NCBI GenBank assembly: GCA_003247575.1
Contig: QJZC01000063.1
Coordinates: 1 to 64,000 of the forward strand
DNA: 64,000 nucleotides
DNA from: Pseudomonadota bacterium
GTDB lineage: Bacteria; Myxococcota_A; UBA9160; SZUA-336
Reading direction: 5' to 3'
Position numbers and translations under genes: made by a program. The stretch's first letter is position 1; each line of letters begins with the position of its first letter. The notes beneath the pieces are model-generated. The model was given only the letters and a program-made list of their open reading frames with translations, ran no database searches and had not been told where the DNA came from. Positions 10,101 through 18,586 of the stretch are shown here, piece after piece.

Positions 10101-10267
10101 CGGCCGTGTGGATTCGCTGCGTGCTGGCCTCGATCCTGAGTACCGGGCCGACCGTCGACCGACGGCGTGCCGAGGAGCTCTTCAAGGACGTGGAGCAGGA
10201 GGCCTCCGAGACGGGTCTGAGCCCGCTGGTCGCGAGCTTCCGGGCCTCTCTCGATCGAGTTCGCTGA
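7169..10267 (+). CDS. Large transcriptional regulator: winged-helix DNA-binding domain, AAA/STAND-type ATPase, TPR region
   Basis: A 1032-residue cytoplasmic protein with a TTG start behind GAGGTGGA. Residues 1-95 are an OmpR/PhoB-type winged helix (YELDDELFELRVDGE, SDRVVTKEELFKAIWG, ERVLKTVRGRGYRVV) with no receiver domain. An ATPase domain follows, with Walker A GDAGIGKS near residue 150 and Walker B VLLLDDAQ near residue 263. From about residue 500 to the end the protein is helical with TPR-like repeats. This architecture belongs to signal-integrating ATPases (STAND-like, compare MalT and SARP-type regulators), where the repeats sense a ligand or partner and ATP binding switches DNA binding. 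No target genes can be named; it is divergent from the LLM oxidoreductase, which is one candidate. Confidence 0.9.
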   Translation: MIYRFDRYELDDELFELRVDGEIFPLARKSFDLLRYLVMNSDRVVTKEELFKAIWGGEHVTESVLPVNVRTIRKALGDERSERVLKTVRGRGYRVVCRVECLNERAAAGPASPVRNRFVGREVLLSELLEDYRAACAGEGRVVLLYGDAGIGKSRLMDEFGRRCREERALVHHAACPDDVGAPPFWPVLRMLKDGYVQLSSDAFRPDLEKSGFDLERATQNLQEYLQPSHVSHVDPEAARFQLTQVVLRMLEQVSQIAPIVLLLDDAQSMDEGTARLCEQVVREIPRNRVVAVISYRESDLRRGSNLARFLGFVSGQDGLRQIRMRGLRPEEVRDFIRVESDLEAPDEWVESLCQRTEGNPLFLRETLRLLMLNGRLVPGESPAAPFGLAQGIRETIGRRLDLLSEECNQVLRWASVVGRRFSIPILDQVGGPSGPRLLELLAEAENAHVISSSPGSDHGPRLPLGEFEFSHALTWETIYSDLSSPERVLRHRAVAQAIERLYGAASGDRVFELARHFFEAAPGGDVDRAVDYSLRAARYAQLRYANDDSVRHYENALRAEELRVPRDDLRYCSIVLGYADALWRAARYELSEQSFLRAVELARALGRHDLLGYAVLGMVGWPRLSHIGGLQRGAGGPLATACDLAHEALQGLANSAPSLSAQLMAVLVRIGDMESYEDRNELADRALALVRESGDDRALFYVLLAKQSILPLPEQLQEAIKLASEAVRLAKQLRGRTRILSAYEARIPLLLMIGDMALADADIAAAIRISERLGSPAHLYAARRFELARALADGRLSRSSELVREFVKLGKRVGDDGAAWASQLLSFWMLAAGNRASVVRNAFEKFSPGLLGEVEGDAVAAYFYTLAGDQKAARDRFDRVARAGFTRLRSSSPDWLWHLCSLADVAVFLGDRERGMELYELIAPFAHINVLNKLYVYRGAAAGPLAGLAHLIGRREEAVALAESAISFNQRIGARHSAVWIRCVLASILSTGPTVDRRRAEELFKDVEQEASETGLSPLVASFRASLDRVR

Positions 10268-10383
10268 CCCCGGGATCCGCTTGTTCGAGGCGCTCTCGTC
10301 GGCCTCGCATGGGGTGAAGCGACGGGATTGGCCGTAGCCGCCCTGCGGCCCAGTTGGCGCGCCGAGCTGACGGGAAGCGAAGG

Positions 10384-11004
10384 TCAAGGTGAGGTGGGGT
10401 TCGGCTCTTCGTCGAGGAGCCCTTCTGCTTGGAAGCGTTGAATCAGCTTGAGCTGGAACGATTCCATGTTCTGCTGGGCCTTGGCTTGTCCGTAGGCCAT
10501 CCCTTCGCGCATGATCAGTGGCATCGCGGCGATGGTCTTCGCACCGACGGGGCTGCGATAGAACTGGAGCAGGGCGCGCAGCTCCTCCTTGGCATAGTGC
10601 TTCGAGTAGATCTCAGCCTGGACTCGGACGATTTCCTGCTCGTTCCCGAATACCTCTCCGAAGAGCTCACGGGCGGTCTCTTGGATGATCGTGGCTTCGC
10701 GTGGCGAGATTTCTCGCCCCGATGCGCGCATCGACGTGAGCATCGTCTGGACGACGCCGTCGGCCATCTGCTTGCCGAGTTCGAGGGACCCGGTCGTTTC
10801 CAGGAGCTCCCGAATCAGACTCCGGTACTCGTCATCGACGGCAGCAGCCGGACTCGAGCTAGCGGCGGTGCCGTCTTCGGCTCGGGCAAGTTCAGGGCCC
10901 GCGAGCAGCGCCGCGGGCAGCGCCACGAGCGCGGCTAGACAGTGCGTCACGAGCCGCCGCCGGGAGCCGACGAGAGTTCGAGGGCGAAGGGTGAGGAGGG
11001 GCAT
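10384..11004 (-). CDS. DUF2059 domain exported protein
   Basis: A 206-residue protein with an N-terminal signal peptide (about residues 15-42, cleavage near ARA-ED) and a helical DUF2059 domain (LIRELLETTGSLELGKQMAD, YSKHYAKEELRALLQFYRSP, GAKTIAAMPLIMREGM). The KEELRALLQFYxSPxGxK segment is the hallmark of this family, whose function is unknown; it is probably periplasmic. It is the last gene of a leftward series. The 72-nt gap upstream separates it from the response regulator, so it may be co-transcribed. Confidence 0.85.
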   Translation of the reverse strand: MPLLTLRPRTLVGSRRRLVTHCLAALVALPAALLAGPELARAEDGTAASSSPAAAVDDEYRSLIRELLETTGSLELGKQMADGVVQTMLTSMRASGREISPREATIIQETARELFGEVFGNEQEIVRVQAEIYSKHYAKEELRALLQFYRSPVGAKTIAAMPLIMREGMAYGQAKAQQNMESFQLKLIQRFQAEGLLDEEPNPTSP

Positions 11005-11076
11005 CAGGGTCCTTTCGAGCTCGTTCGAGGGCAGAGGCTCCTTACGGCGCTCGGACTGCCTGGAATCGCGCAGCCG

Positions 11077-11529
11077 TCAGTCGTTGGCTGGAGCGACATC
11101 GTTGTCCAAGTATCGAACTAGCTTCTCGGTGAAATCCGCCACGGCGAATGGCTTCTTCACGTAGTCGTTCGCTCCGGCGCGCAGTGCAGCGTAGACGCGG
11201 TCGAGTCCGCCTTCGGTGGTGACCATGACGACCGGCAAGCTGTTGGCGCGGCTCTTGAGCACGCTCGTGATGGCACCGCGGACGACCTCGGCGGTTCGCT
11301 GCGCGCGTAGGTGGGTGACGAACTCGATCCCATCCATGTTGGGCATGGTGATGTCGCACAGCACCAGCTGGATGTCCTCGCGCTCGCCGACGAGATCGAG
11401 GGCCGCCTGACCGTCCGCCGCTTCGAGGAACTCGGGAGTGTCGATCCCGAGCTCGATCGTCGCTTGAGTCACCGTCTTCATGATCACGCGCCGCATGGTG
11501 GCGGAATCGTCCACGATCAGGATGGCCAT
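11077..11529 (-). CDS. Single-domain response regulator (CheY-like receiver)
   Basis: A 150-residue stand-alone receiver. The acidic pair is in ILIVDDSATMRR, the phospho-acceptor Asp in VLCDITMPNMDG, the switch Thr in VMVTTEG and the conserved Lys in YVKKPFA. It is longer than CheY (about 125 residues) because of an insertion of about 20 residues around RAQRTAEVVRGAITSVLK before beta-4. There is no output domain and no adjacent kinase; the chemosensory operon at 34-38.5 kb has its own CheY. It could be a phosphate sink or a regulator of an unlinked kinase. Confidence 0.93.
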   Translation of the reverse strand: MAILIVDDSATMRRVIMKTVTQATIELGIDTPEFLEAADGQAALDLVGEREDIQLVLCDITMPNMDGIEFVTHLRAQRTAEVVRGAITSVLKSRANSLPVVMVTTEGGLDRVYAALRAGANDYVKKPFAVADFTEKLVRYLDNDVAPAND

Positions 11530-11552
11530 CGAATGGTTCTCCGCCCGCCGGT

Positions 11553-12422
11553 CTAGGCTTCCGGGGAACGACGGGGCCCGCTGAGTCCGCTGACCAGGCG
11601 GATGGTCGTGTCGATCACTCCACGCGGTAGGAACGCCGTCGCGGCGAGTCCGGCGTGGGCATCCAGCCCGACCACGTAGCGTCGAGAGGGATAGCGGCTC
11701 TCGATGGCGCCGACGATCTTTCGCGCGACCGCATCGGGGGGTGGGCTGACTCGCATGATCCCGCGCAGGACCGCAGCTGCTCGTGCGTAGGCCGGTGCGT
11801 AGGGCGAGTCTCGGTGTCGCCGCTCGAGTGCTCGTTCCTGCGCGGCGTCGGCGATCCCCGTCTTGAAGAAGCCCGGTTCGACGATCGAAACGCGAACTCC
11901 GAAGCCCGCGACCTCGATTCGGAGCGTATCCGAGAGGGCTTCCAGTCCGAACTTGGAAGCGTGGTACCAGCCGTTCAGGGGCATCAGGGTGGCACGGCCC
12001 GCGATGGACGAGACCATGACGATGCGCCCCGCGCCGAGGCGTCGCATTCCGGGCAGCGCGCAGCTGCTCACGACGGCCGGAGCGATCAGGTTGACGTCGA
12101 GCTGGGCCTTGGCTCGTTCGGGGCTGACGTCCTCGACCGCGCCGAGCTCCGAATAGCCGGCATTATTGACCACGCCGTAGAAGTCCGGGAGCTCGGTGAA
12201 GGCGCGCTGGATGGCGGCGTGGTCGGAGACGTCGAGAATCACGGGACAGACCCTCTCGGAGACCCCATGCCGGCGTGCCGCTTCGGTCAGGACGGCTGCC
12301 TTCTTCTCGCTGCGTACGGTGCCCCACGTCTCCCAGCCGCGTTCGGCGAGTCGGAGCACGGTTTCGAGGCCGAATCCACTGTTTGCGCCGGTGACGAGTA
12401 CCGGTCCGGGACGCTGCGTCAT
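11553..12422 (-). CDS. Short-chain dehydrogenase/reductase (SDR)
   Basis: A 289-residue classical SDR with an NAD(P)-binding TGxxxGxG variant (VTGANSGFGLETV), NNAG motif (VVNNAGYSEL), catalytic Ser in MVSSIAGRAT and YxxxK in WYHASKFG. The Arg after the cofactor loop (GTVRSEKKAA) suggests NADPH preference. The long C-terminal part (about residues 200-289) resembles SDRs acting on steroid, retinol or fatty-acyl-like substrates. The substrate is unknown. It lies 42 nt after the YchF gene on the same strand. Confidence 0.9.
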   Translation of the reverse strand: MTQRPGPVLVTGANSGFGLETVLRLAERGWETWGTVRSEKKAAVLTEAARRHGVSERVCPVILDVSDHAAIQRAFTELPDFYGVVNNAGYSELGAVEDVSPERAKAQLDVNLIAPAVVSSCALPGMRRLGAGRIVMVSSIAGRATLMPLNGWYHASKFGLEALSDTLRIEVAGFGVRVSIVEPGFFKTGIADAAQERALERRHRDSPYAPAYARAAAVLRGIMRVSPPPDAVARKIVGAIESRYPSRRYVVGLDAHAGLAATAFLPRGVIDTTIRLVSGLSGPRRSPEA

Positions 12423-12464
12423 GCTGAGCTCCTTCGGTTGTGAGGACTCTCTGAGTAGGAGCGA

Positions 12465-13559
12465 TCAGACGTTGAAGCGGAAGTGCATCACGTCTCCGTC
12501 GCGCACGACGTACTCCTTGCCTTCGAGACGTAGCAGACCTTTCTCCTTGGCGCCGGACTCACCGCTCGAGTCCACGAAATCTTGGTAGGCGATGACCTCG
12601 GCACGGATGAAGCCGCGCTCGAAGTCGGTGTGGATGACCGATGCTGCGCGTGGGGCCGTGAACCCCGCCGGAATGGTCCAAGCCCGCACCTCCTTCTCGC
12701 CTGCGGTGAAGTAGGTGATCAGGCCCAGTAGGCGATAGCCCGCGTGAATCATGCGATCCAGCCCCGAAGCATCGAGTCCCATCTCGGCCAGAAACTGCTG
12801 CTTCTCGTCGCCTGCGAGCTCTGCGATCTCCGACTCGATCTTGCCGCAGATCGTGACGAGCTCGGCACCCTGCGAGGCTGCGTGCTCGCGCACCTGAGCG
12901 ACGGCTGGGTGTTGGCCCTCGAGGTCGTCCTCGGAGACGTTCGCGACGTAGAGCACGGGCTTGAGCGTGATCAAATGCAGATCGGCAACGGCCAGGATGT
13001 CTTCCCGCGAGACCTCGGCCGCCCGGGCGGGCTGGCCCGCGTCCAGTGCCTGCTGCAGCTTGGCCAGCACGCCGAGTTCGAAGTTCGCCTGCTTGTCGCC
13101 GCCCTTGGCCTGCTTCTGCGCGCGCAGGCTGCGCTTCTCGACGGTTTCGAGGTCCGCGAGGTTGAGCTCGGTCTGGATCACCTCGATGTCGCGCAGGGGG
13201 TCGATGCTGCCATCGACGTGAACCACGTTCTCGTCATCGAAGCAGCGCACGATGTGGGCGATCGCCTCGACCTGGCGTATGTGCCCGAGGAACTGGTTCC
13301 CTAGACCTTCGCCCTTGCTGGCTCCTCGAACTAGGCCGGCGATGTCCACGAATTCCATGCTCGTAGGCACGATGGCCTTCGGGTTCACGATGCTCGCCAG
13401 GCGGTCCAGACGCTCGTCGGGGACGGCCACGACTCCCACGTTGGGCTCGATCGTGCAGAACGGGTAGTTCGCCGATTCGGCCCCGGCCGACGTGATCGCG
13501 TTGAAGATGGTCGACTTGCCCACGTTGGGCAGGCCCACGATGCCACATTTGAAACCCAT
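12465..13559 (-). CDS. ychF: Redox-regulated ATPase YchF (Obg-family translation-associated NTPase)
   Basis: A 364-residue cytoplasmic P-loop ATPase of the Obg/OLA1 group that binds ribosomes. The P-loop GLPNVGKS, switch ([12 protein letters not shown]), [20 protein letters not shown] and NVSEDD in the G4 position (ATP-selective in place of NKxD) are all present, followed by a coiled-coil insertion and the C-terminal TGS domain ([22 protein letters not shown]). Start at 13559 (MGFKCGIVG) follows the family; an ATG four codons upstream at 13571 is also possible, and neither has a strong ribosome site. Length matches E. coli YchF (363). Confidence 0.97.
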   Translation of the reverse strand: MGFKCGIVGLPNVGKSTIFNAITSAGAESANYPFCTIEPNVGVVAVPDERLDRLASIVNPKAIVPTSMEFVDIAGLVRGASKGEGLGNQFLGHIRQVEAIAHIVRCFDDENVVHVDGSIDPLRDIEVIQTELNLADLETVEKRSLRAQKQAKGGDKQANFELGVLAKLQQALDAGQPARAAEVSREDILAVADLHLITLKPVLYVANVSEDDLEGQHPAVAQVREHAASQGAELVTICGKIESEIAELAGDEKQQFLAEMGLDASGLDRMIHAGYRLLGLITYFTAGEKEVRAWTIPAGFTAPRAASVIHTDFERGFIRAEVIAYQDFVDSSGESGAKEKGLLRLEGKEYVVRDGDVMHFRFNV

Positions 13560-13722
13560 TGGTGCACCCATGCCGCGTGCGACGCGGCCTCGATTCGGGG
13601 GAACGCTCGGGGATCCTATACCGCGGGCGGCTCCGATTTACCACCGACGGGCTGGGGCCCCATCCAGCTGCCCGGCCGTCCAGCGGTCGTCTGCATCGAT
13701 CGGGGAATCGAGGTCCACTCGT

Positions 13723-14571
13723 TCAGGCGAGGGCCCTGCGCGTAGCCTCGCAGATCTCGTCGAGCGCCTTCGCAAGTGCGTCGACGGACGGCCCAGCCGC
13801 GAGCACGCTGCGTCCGGCGCTCGGGAGTACGCGTCCTCGCGCAGGCGCGAAGCGCTGGGCGATGTCGGCCACCGTCCCGCCCTGAGCTCCCAGCCCGGGA
13901 GCCAGGATCAAGCTATGGGGCATGCGCTCGAGCAGCTCGGGCACCCCCGGAGCCGTGACTCCCACGACCGCACCCACTGGGCCCAGATTCTCATGGAGCC
14001 GAGTGGCGTTGCATGCGGTGATCTCGGCGGCGAGCGCCTCTGCCACGCTCTCGCCTCCAGGGAGTCGTGCACTCTGGAGCGCGCGCCCCTCGGGATTGGA
14101 AGACAGCACCACCGGAAACAGCGCTCCACCGGTCTCGCCCGCGCGCTCGACCAGCGGTGCGAGTGCCGCGAATCCGAGGTAGACGTGGACCGTGAGTGCA
14201 TCTGCCCGCATTGGGCTGTCGGGACCCAGGAGCCCGTCCGCATACCCCTGGTTCGTCGAGCCGATGTCTCCCCGTTTGGCATCCAGGAGGGCGAGTGCTC
14301 CGTGGTTCTGGATCGCAGCGATGGTTCGCTGCAGGACGTCGAATCCGGAGGGCCCGAAGCGCTCGAAGTACGCCGACTGCGGCTTGATCACACTGGTGCG
14401 TGGAGCGGCCACTTCTACGACGCGCTCGCAGAAGAGCTCCAGGCCCGCAGTGCCTTCCGGCATTGCCCAAGCACGCAGCAGATTGGGGGTCGGGTCCAGG
14501 TTGAGACAGAAGGGGCCGCGCTCTCGAGCCAGGGCTCGAAAACGAGCGGAGAACGGGAGTGGTCCAGGCAT
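13723..14571 (-). CDS. pyrF: Orotidine 5'-phosphate decarboxylase (subfamily 2)
   Basis: The last step of UMP synthesis: decarboxylation of OMP. The 282-residue protein has the longer form of the enzyme (TIGR02127-type). The catalytic Asp/Lys array is in LLDAKRGDIG, the first Asp in FCLNLDPTPNLLRA, and phosphate-binding residues in LILAPGLGAQGG and VLPSAGRSVLAAG. It lies 15 nt after the GTPase gene on the same strand and upstream of ychF, so it is probably in the same transcript. No other pyrimidine genes are in the window. Confidence 0.95.
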   Translation of the reverse strand: MPGPLPFSARFRALARERGPFCLNLDPTPNLLRAWAMPEGTAGLELFCERVVEVAAPRTSVIKPQSAYFERFGPSGFDVLQRTIAAIQNHGALALLDAKRGDIGSTNQGYADGLLGPDSPMRADALTVHVYLGFAALAPLVERAGETGGALFPVVLSSNPEGRALQSARLPGGESVAEALAAEITACNATRLHENLGPVGAVVGVTAPGVPELLERMPHSLILAPGLGAQGGTVADIAQRFAPARGRVLPSAGRSVLAAGPSVDALAKALDEICEATRRALA

Positions 14572-14586
14572 ATGCGGCGCAGGATA

Positions 14587-16026
14587 TCATGCCTCGGTCT
14601 GGGCTCCTCCTGCGGGCGGGTCTGCGCAGTGTGCCAGGCGGCGTAGCGGCGCTTCCAGGCCCCTCGCCAGCTGCTCGCGCGCTTCGGAGCAGGCTGCCGG
14701 ATCGTCGACCTCTCGCCGAATTCGGGCAAAGCACTTGTCGAGCGTGCGCCGGGTGTCCGCACTCAGCTGCTGGACCCGGCTCTCGCGGCCAGATAGCTCG
14801 ACGGCGGTGCGACGTGCGTGGGGATGGTTCGCGACCTCGGCATGAAACATCAGGGCGCGATCCAGCACGATCCAGGCGAAGTTCGGGTCTCGGATCGGCC
14901 CGACGCGGAGCAGCTTCCCCGCTAGCGAGCTGCCCAGCACGCGCATACCGGCGAGCTGCTGCCAGGCGGCCAAGGTCGAGACGAGGCCGACCGCTCCTCC
15001 GATGGCCGCACCCGCCAGCAGGGAGGCTCCACCGGTCATCAGATCAATGCCCCCGCCCAGGATCGCTCCGCTCGCGGCCGCGCTGATCGCGAGCTGTGTG
15101 CGCGTAAGGCCGAGGCGGCTCCACGTCGAGGTGTCGAACAGATCCTCGTCCACGCGCGCGAAGTCGCCTTGGGCGACGCGCAGGTGCTCGTGCAGAAAGA
15201 TGCGCCGAAGCTCGTCGTGCAGCCGCTTCTCGCGCCGGCGCAGCGCTGCGTAGAAGGTCTCGGTCAAGCCTTCGCGATAGGGGGTCGGGTCTTCCTCCGA
15301 CCCGATGCGTCGCTCCTCGCGCGCCCGCAGCATGTCGACCAGGGTCTCCGCGATCAGTTCGGCAGCGGAGCGGACGCGCCGGGTGCGATCCTGGATCAGG
15401 ATCAGGATCGCGTCGTCGAGGGCCGCCTTCCATGGGACGGAGATCTCTCGCAGGCCTCGCAGTAGATCGATGCGCGCATCGAAGTCTGCCTGGTGCGCAT
15501 CGAATACGCGCACCAGGCTGAAGTATTGATCGAGTACCGACTGCCACTCTGCGCTGTGGTCTACCTGGCCGATGGGATTGATCAGAGCCATGCGTGGCTG
15601 CCCAGTCCAGCGCAGGATCTCGGTCTCGGCTTCGTAGGTGGGGCTGAACGGAACGGAGCTGTCGACGACATACAGGATCGCGGCTCCGTCCAGGATGGGA
15701 CGCAGGAGCTCGCACTCTTGTGGGAAGCGCCCTCCGCCGGCGTGTTCGGCCACGAACCGCCGCACCACGGATGCGCGTTCGGCGGTGTTGGTCTCGTGTG
15801 CGCGCAGCCATGCCAGCACGTGGCGAGCTCGCTCGAATCCAGGAGTATCCACCAGCGTGTAGAGCGTACGATCACCGACTTGCATCGGGTACTCGCGATT
15901 TCGCTGTGTAGTTCCGGGACGCGCTTCGATCTGTACGCTCTCGTCCGCCGCGAGTGTCGAGACGATGCTCGACTTGCCGCGATTGACGCGCCCCACGACT
16001 GCGAAAACGGGCTGCGATCCGCTCAT
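14587..16026 (-). CDS. Era/YfjP-like GTPase with DUF3482-type C-terminus
   Basis: A 479-residue P-loop GTPase. G1 is GRVNRGKSS, the switch Thr is in RPGTTQRN, and G3 is DTPGFERA. A canonical NKxD is not seen where expected (ALINPIGQ), which is notable for a GTPase and should be compared with family members. A hydrophobic, glycine-rich stretch near residues 325-370 (GAILGGGIDLMTGGASLL onwards) suggests membrane association. The ATG overlaps the stop of the upstream DUF2868 gene (ATGA), so start 16026 is preferred over further upstream codons. DUF2868 and DUF3482 proteins occur as a gene pair in other proteobacteria; the role is unknown. Confidence 0.88.
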   Translation of the reverse strand: MSGSQPVFAVVGRVNRGKSSIVSTLAADESVQIEARPGTTQRNREYPMQVGDRTLYTLVDTPGFERARHVLAWLRAHETNTAERASVVRRFVAEHAGGGRFPQECELLRPILDGAAILYVVDSSVPFSPTYEAETEILRWTGQPRMALINPIGQVDHSAEWQSVLDQYFSLVRVFDAHQADFDARIDLLRGLREISVPWKAALDDAILILIQDRTRRVRSAAELIAETLVDMLRAREERRIGSEEDPTPYREGLTETFYAALRRREKRLHDELRRIFLHEHLRVAQGDFARVDEDLFDTSTWSRLGLTRTQLAISAAASGAILGGGIDLMTGGASLLAGAAIGGAVGLVSTLAAWQQLAGMRVLGSSLAGKLLRVGPIRDPNFAWIVLDRALMFHAEVANHPHARRTAVELSGRESRVQQLSADTRRTLDKCFARIRREVDDPAACSEAREQLARGLEAPLRRLAHCADPPAGGAQTEA

Positions 16027-17669
16027 ACGAGCGGACCCGGGACGAACCCGATGCGCAGCCAGGGGTCGCCAACGGAGCGCAGCGCCGCTTCCCACTGCCG
16101 AGCGTTGACTCGATCTCGTTCTGAGCCGCCAGCCTCGCTAGAAGGGACCTCGTCGCGAAACAGCAGAACCCAGAGGGCTTCCGCGTCGCCGCGCGCTCGG
16201 CGCAGCTCCCTGACGAAGTCGAGATAGTCTCCGACCGGAGGCTCCCAAGCTTCGACGATCAACACCGTGGCATAGCGATTCGACTTTTGCTGCTCCAGCT
16301 CTCGCAGTGCGTTCTCATCGCTCTCATAGTCCACGCCCCCGACGCGGACGAGATGTTGGATTTGGTAGCCGGCGCTCTCGAAACGGCGGCACAGGTGCGC
16401 GTCGGGTTCAGGGACGCCAGCCCAGCAGAGCACGTAGAGCGGGTCTTCGGGTGGCGGTGTGCCTTCGCTGAGCGGACCCTGGGAGGGTGCAGCCAACGGC
16501 TCCTCGGGCAGGTGTGCACGAGTGTCGACGGCTAGACGAGACAAGCGCGCCAGCAGGCGTTCCAGCTCGGCGTGAGCGCGTGGTGCGCGCGACAGCTCGC
16601 GACGCAAGCCGACCTGGGCCAGGCCGAGCAGCAGCACGCGCGGGATCAATCCATAAGTCGCAAGCGATACACAGAGAAAGGGCCACCACGCCCCCCAGGG
16701 TGGCCTGTCCGAGTCTGATCCGGGTGATGCATCACCGGGTTCGAGCGGGGGCCGCCGCACCGGTGGCTGGACTGCATAGCGTGGGGCTACGCTCGAATAC
16801 TGAGTCGCCTCGACGGCGGCAGAGGAGGGGACGGCACTCGGCAGCCAGCTGCGCCAGGGCAGGGCGATTCCGCGCACGATCGCGTGAACCTCGCCCGCAC
16901 CGAGTAGTCGGCTGCGCCAGCCGAACGCAGGATCATCGAGCGTGGGAATGGCGAAGAAGGCGGCGAGTGCCCCCAGGTTGAATCCGATGGCGAACGCCTG
17001 CGTCAGCGATGTCATCAGCCAGATCCGCAGCCGGCGATACAACCAGTCGAGCGCGCGCAGCTCCCCGAAGAGCTGCCGCCATTCCGCCTGCGGTCGGCCG
17101 CTCAGGCGTGCGAGTGCGCGCAGAGTGAGCCAGGGCAGGGTGCCCGAGATCGAGGTGAGCACGCGTCCCAGCCCCCGTAGGCCTGGGATTCGTTCTGCGC
17201 AGCGAAGCGAGCTGGCGAGCAGTCCGAAGATCGCGAGGAGCGCGAGTTGGATGCCGATGACTGCGGGCCAGAACACGGCCACATTGACCGGTGTGCCTGT
17301 CCCGTGGAGCAGCCAGCTACCGATCGTCAACGCGCCGCTGGTGGCACCGGCGAGGAGCAGACAGGTGCCAGCGAGCTCGATCAGCTCCGAGAACTGCGAT
17401 CCCGCGGAGGTGAGCCCGGGCTGCTGGACGGAGTTGAGCCAGGCACGCAGAGCGATGCGCGGAGCCGGGCTTTTGGCAGCTCCAGGGGCGGTCTCTCCAG
17501 TCGCGCCTAGAGCGCTCGCGAGGTGCTGCGCGAGCGGCGTGTCGCGCGTGTCCAGATCCTCGACCGGTGTCTCTCGGTCGCGCTGCAGCGCGAGCTCGAG
17601 ATCGATCAGCTCGGCCAGGGTGAAGCGAGGATCCGACACGGCGCGAGCGATTCCTTCCGAACTGGACAC
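16023..17669 (-). CDS. DUF2868 membrane protein, partner of the downstream GTPase
   Basis: A 548-residue inner-membrane protein. About five hydrophobic helices are visible: near residues 95-120 (GTCLLLAGATSGALTIGS), 128-155 (VAVFWPAVIGIQLALLAIF), 218-245 (FAIGFNLGALAAFFAIPT), about 265-280 and 325-350 (WWPFLCVSLATYGLIPRVLL). The C-terminal ~190 residues are cytoplasmic-looking, with a Rossmann-like pattern (DPLYVLCWAGVPEPDAHLC, RYATVLIVEAWEPPVGDYLD). It overlaps the GTPase start by 4 nt (ATGA), implying coupled translation and a shared complex. No function is known for the family. Confidence 0.85.
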   Translation of the reverse strand: MSSSEGIARAVSDPRFTLAELIDLELALQRDRETPVEDLDTRDTPLAQHLASALGATGETAPGAAKSPAPRIALRAWLNSVQQPGLTSAGSQFSELIELAGTCLLLAGATSGALTIGSWLLHGTGTPVNVAVFWPAVIGIQLALLAIFGLLASSLRCAERIPGLRGLGRVLTSISGTLPWLTLRALARLSGRPQAEWRQLFGELRALDWLYRRLRIWLMTSLTQAFAIGFNLGALAAFFAIPTLDDPAFGWRSRLLGAGEVHAIVRGIALPWRSWLPSAVPSSAAVEATQYSSVAPRYAVQPPVRRPPLEPGDASPGSDSDRPPWGAWWPFLCVSLATYGLIPRVLLLGLAQVGLRRELSRAPRAHAELERLLARLSRLAVDTRAHLPEEPLAAPSQGPLSEGTPPPEDPLYVLCWAGVPEPDAHLCRRFESAGYQIQHLVRVGGVDYESDENALRELEQQKSNRYATVLIVEAWEPPVGDYLDFVRELRRARGDAEALWVLLFRDEVPSSEAGGSERDRVNARQWEAALRSVGDPWLRIGFVPGPLV

Positions 17670-17764
17670 GTGGGGATCGTAGCGGTTCGAGCACGCGGCT
17701 GCGCCGCCGTTGCGGTTGCGTTCGCGAGTTCGCGTTGGATGAGGACTCAGCGCTGGATGAGGGC

Positions 17765-18448
17765 TCAGGGCTCGATGACGACTCGCTTCACGATCTGGTC
17801 CTCGTTGGGACGATACTCCTGGCCGGGAATGTCGTTGTCGCCGGTCGGAGTGTTCGCGATCCGCTCGACCTCGTCCATCCCCTCGACGACTTCGGCGAAG
17901 ATCGTGTATTGCCCGTCCAGCTCCTCCGACCAGCGCTGGCCCTCCGGGCCGGTGTCTGCCACGATGATGAAGAACTGCGAGCCGCCGGTATCCGGCTTTC
18001 GCGTATTGGCCATCGCGACCGCACCCCGCACGTGACTGAGATCGTTCGGTTCGTCCGCGATCGTATAGCCGGGGCCACCGTACCCGTCGTCCGCCATGAG
18101 ATCGTTCTTCGAGTTCGGATCTCCCCCTTGGATCATGAACTGCGGGATCGCGAGATGGAACGTGGTCCCATCGTAGAAGCCCTCGCTCGCGAGCTTCTTG
18201 AAGTTGGTGACCGTCAGGGGCGCTTCGTCGGATCGCAGGCGGAGCCGGATGTTGCCACCCGAGGCCAGCTCGAGGGTCGCGAACTCTTCCTGCTGGGAGC
18301 AGCCTGCGAGGCCGTGGAGCAGGAGGCTGAGGCAGGCCAGTGCTCCCGCTACGCGCAGCCTGCGAAGTGTGGCTCGAGTGGAGGCGAACCCGCTTGGCCG
18401 CGGTCTCCCGGATTGTCTAGCTGTGGTTGGAGGAACGGATTGGGGCAT
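17765..18448 (-). CDS. Cyclophilin-type peptidyl-prolyl isomerase lipoprotein
   Basis: A 227-residue PPIase of the cyclophilin class with a long N-terminal region ending in a lipobox (LLLHGLAGC), so it is probably membrane-anchored in the periplasm. Catalytic landmarks are FHLAIPQFMIQGGDP, GAVAMANTR, GGSQFFIIVAD and LDGQYTIFAEVVEGMDEV. Start at 18448 is chosen for GGAGAT upstream; the frame is open further. It is divergent from ggt with a 138-nt gap that must hold both promoters. It would assist folding of exported proteins. Confidence 0.93.
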   Translation of the reverse strand: MPQSVPPTTARQSGRPRPSGFASTRATLRRLRVAGALACLSLLLHGLAGCSQQEEFATLELASGGNIRLRLRSDEAPLTVTNFKKLASEGFYDGTTFHLAIPQFMIQGGDPNSKNDLMADDGYGGPGYTIADEPNDLSHVRGAVAMANTRKPDTGGSQFFIIVADTGPEGQRWSEELDGQYTIFAEVVEGMDEVERIANTPTGDNDIPGQEYRPNEDQIVKRVVIEP

Positions 18449-18586
18449 GGATTGGATCTCCGCAGCCGTCGCAGGCGCAGGCAGTAGGACGAGCGAGCCG
18501 TGGGCGGGCCACAACGTACCATGCGATTTCGCGCGCGTGGTACCGTCCTGCGCGCGTAGGGACGTCCTGCGCAGGGAGGGATCTCT

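Noticed and set aside
17737-17775. Two imperfect 18-nt repeats after the cyclophilin gene
   Set aside because: Short, two copies only and partly within the coding end; no structure or function suggested.
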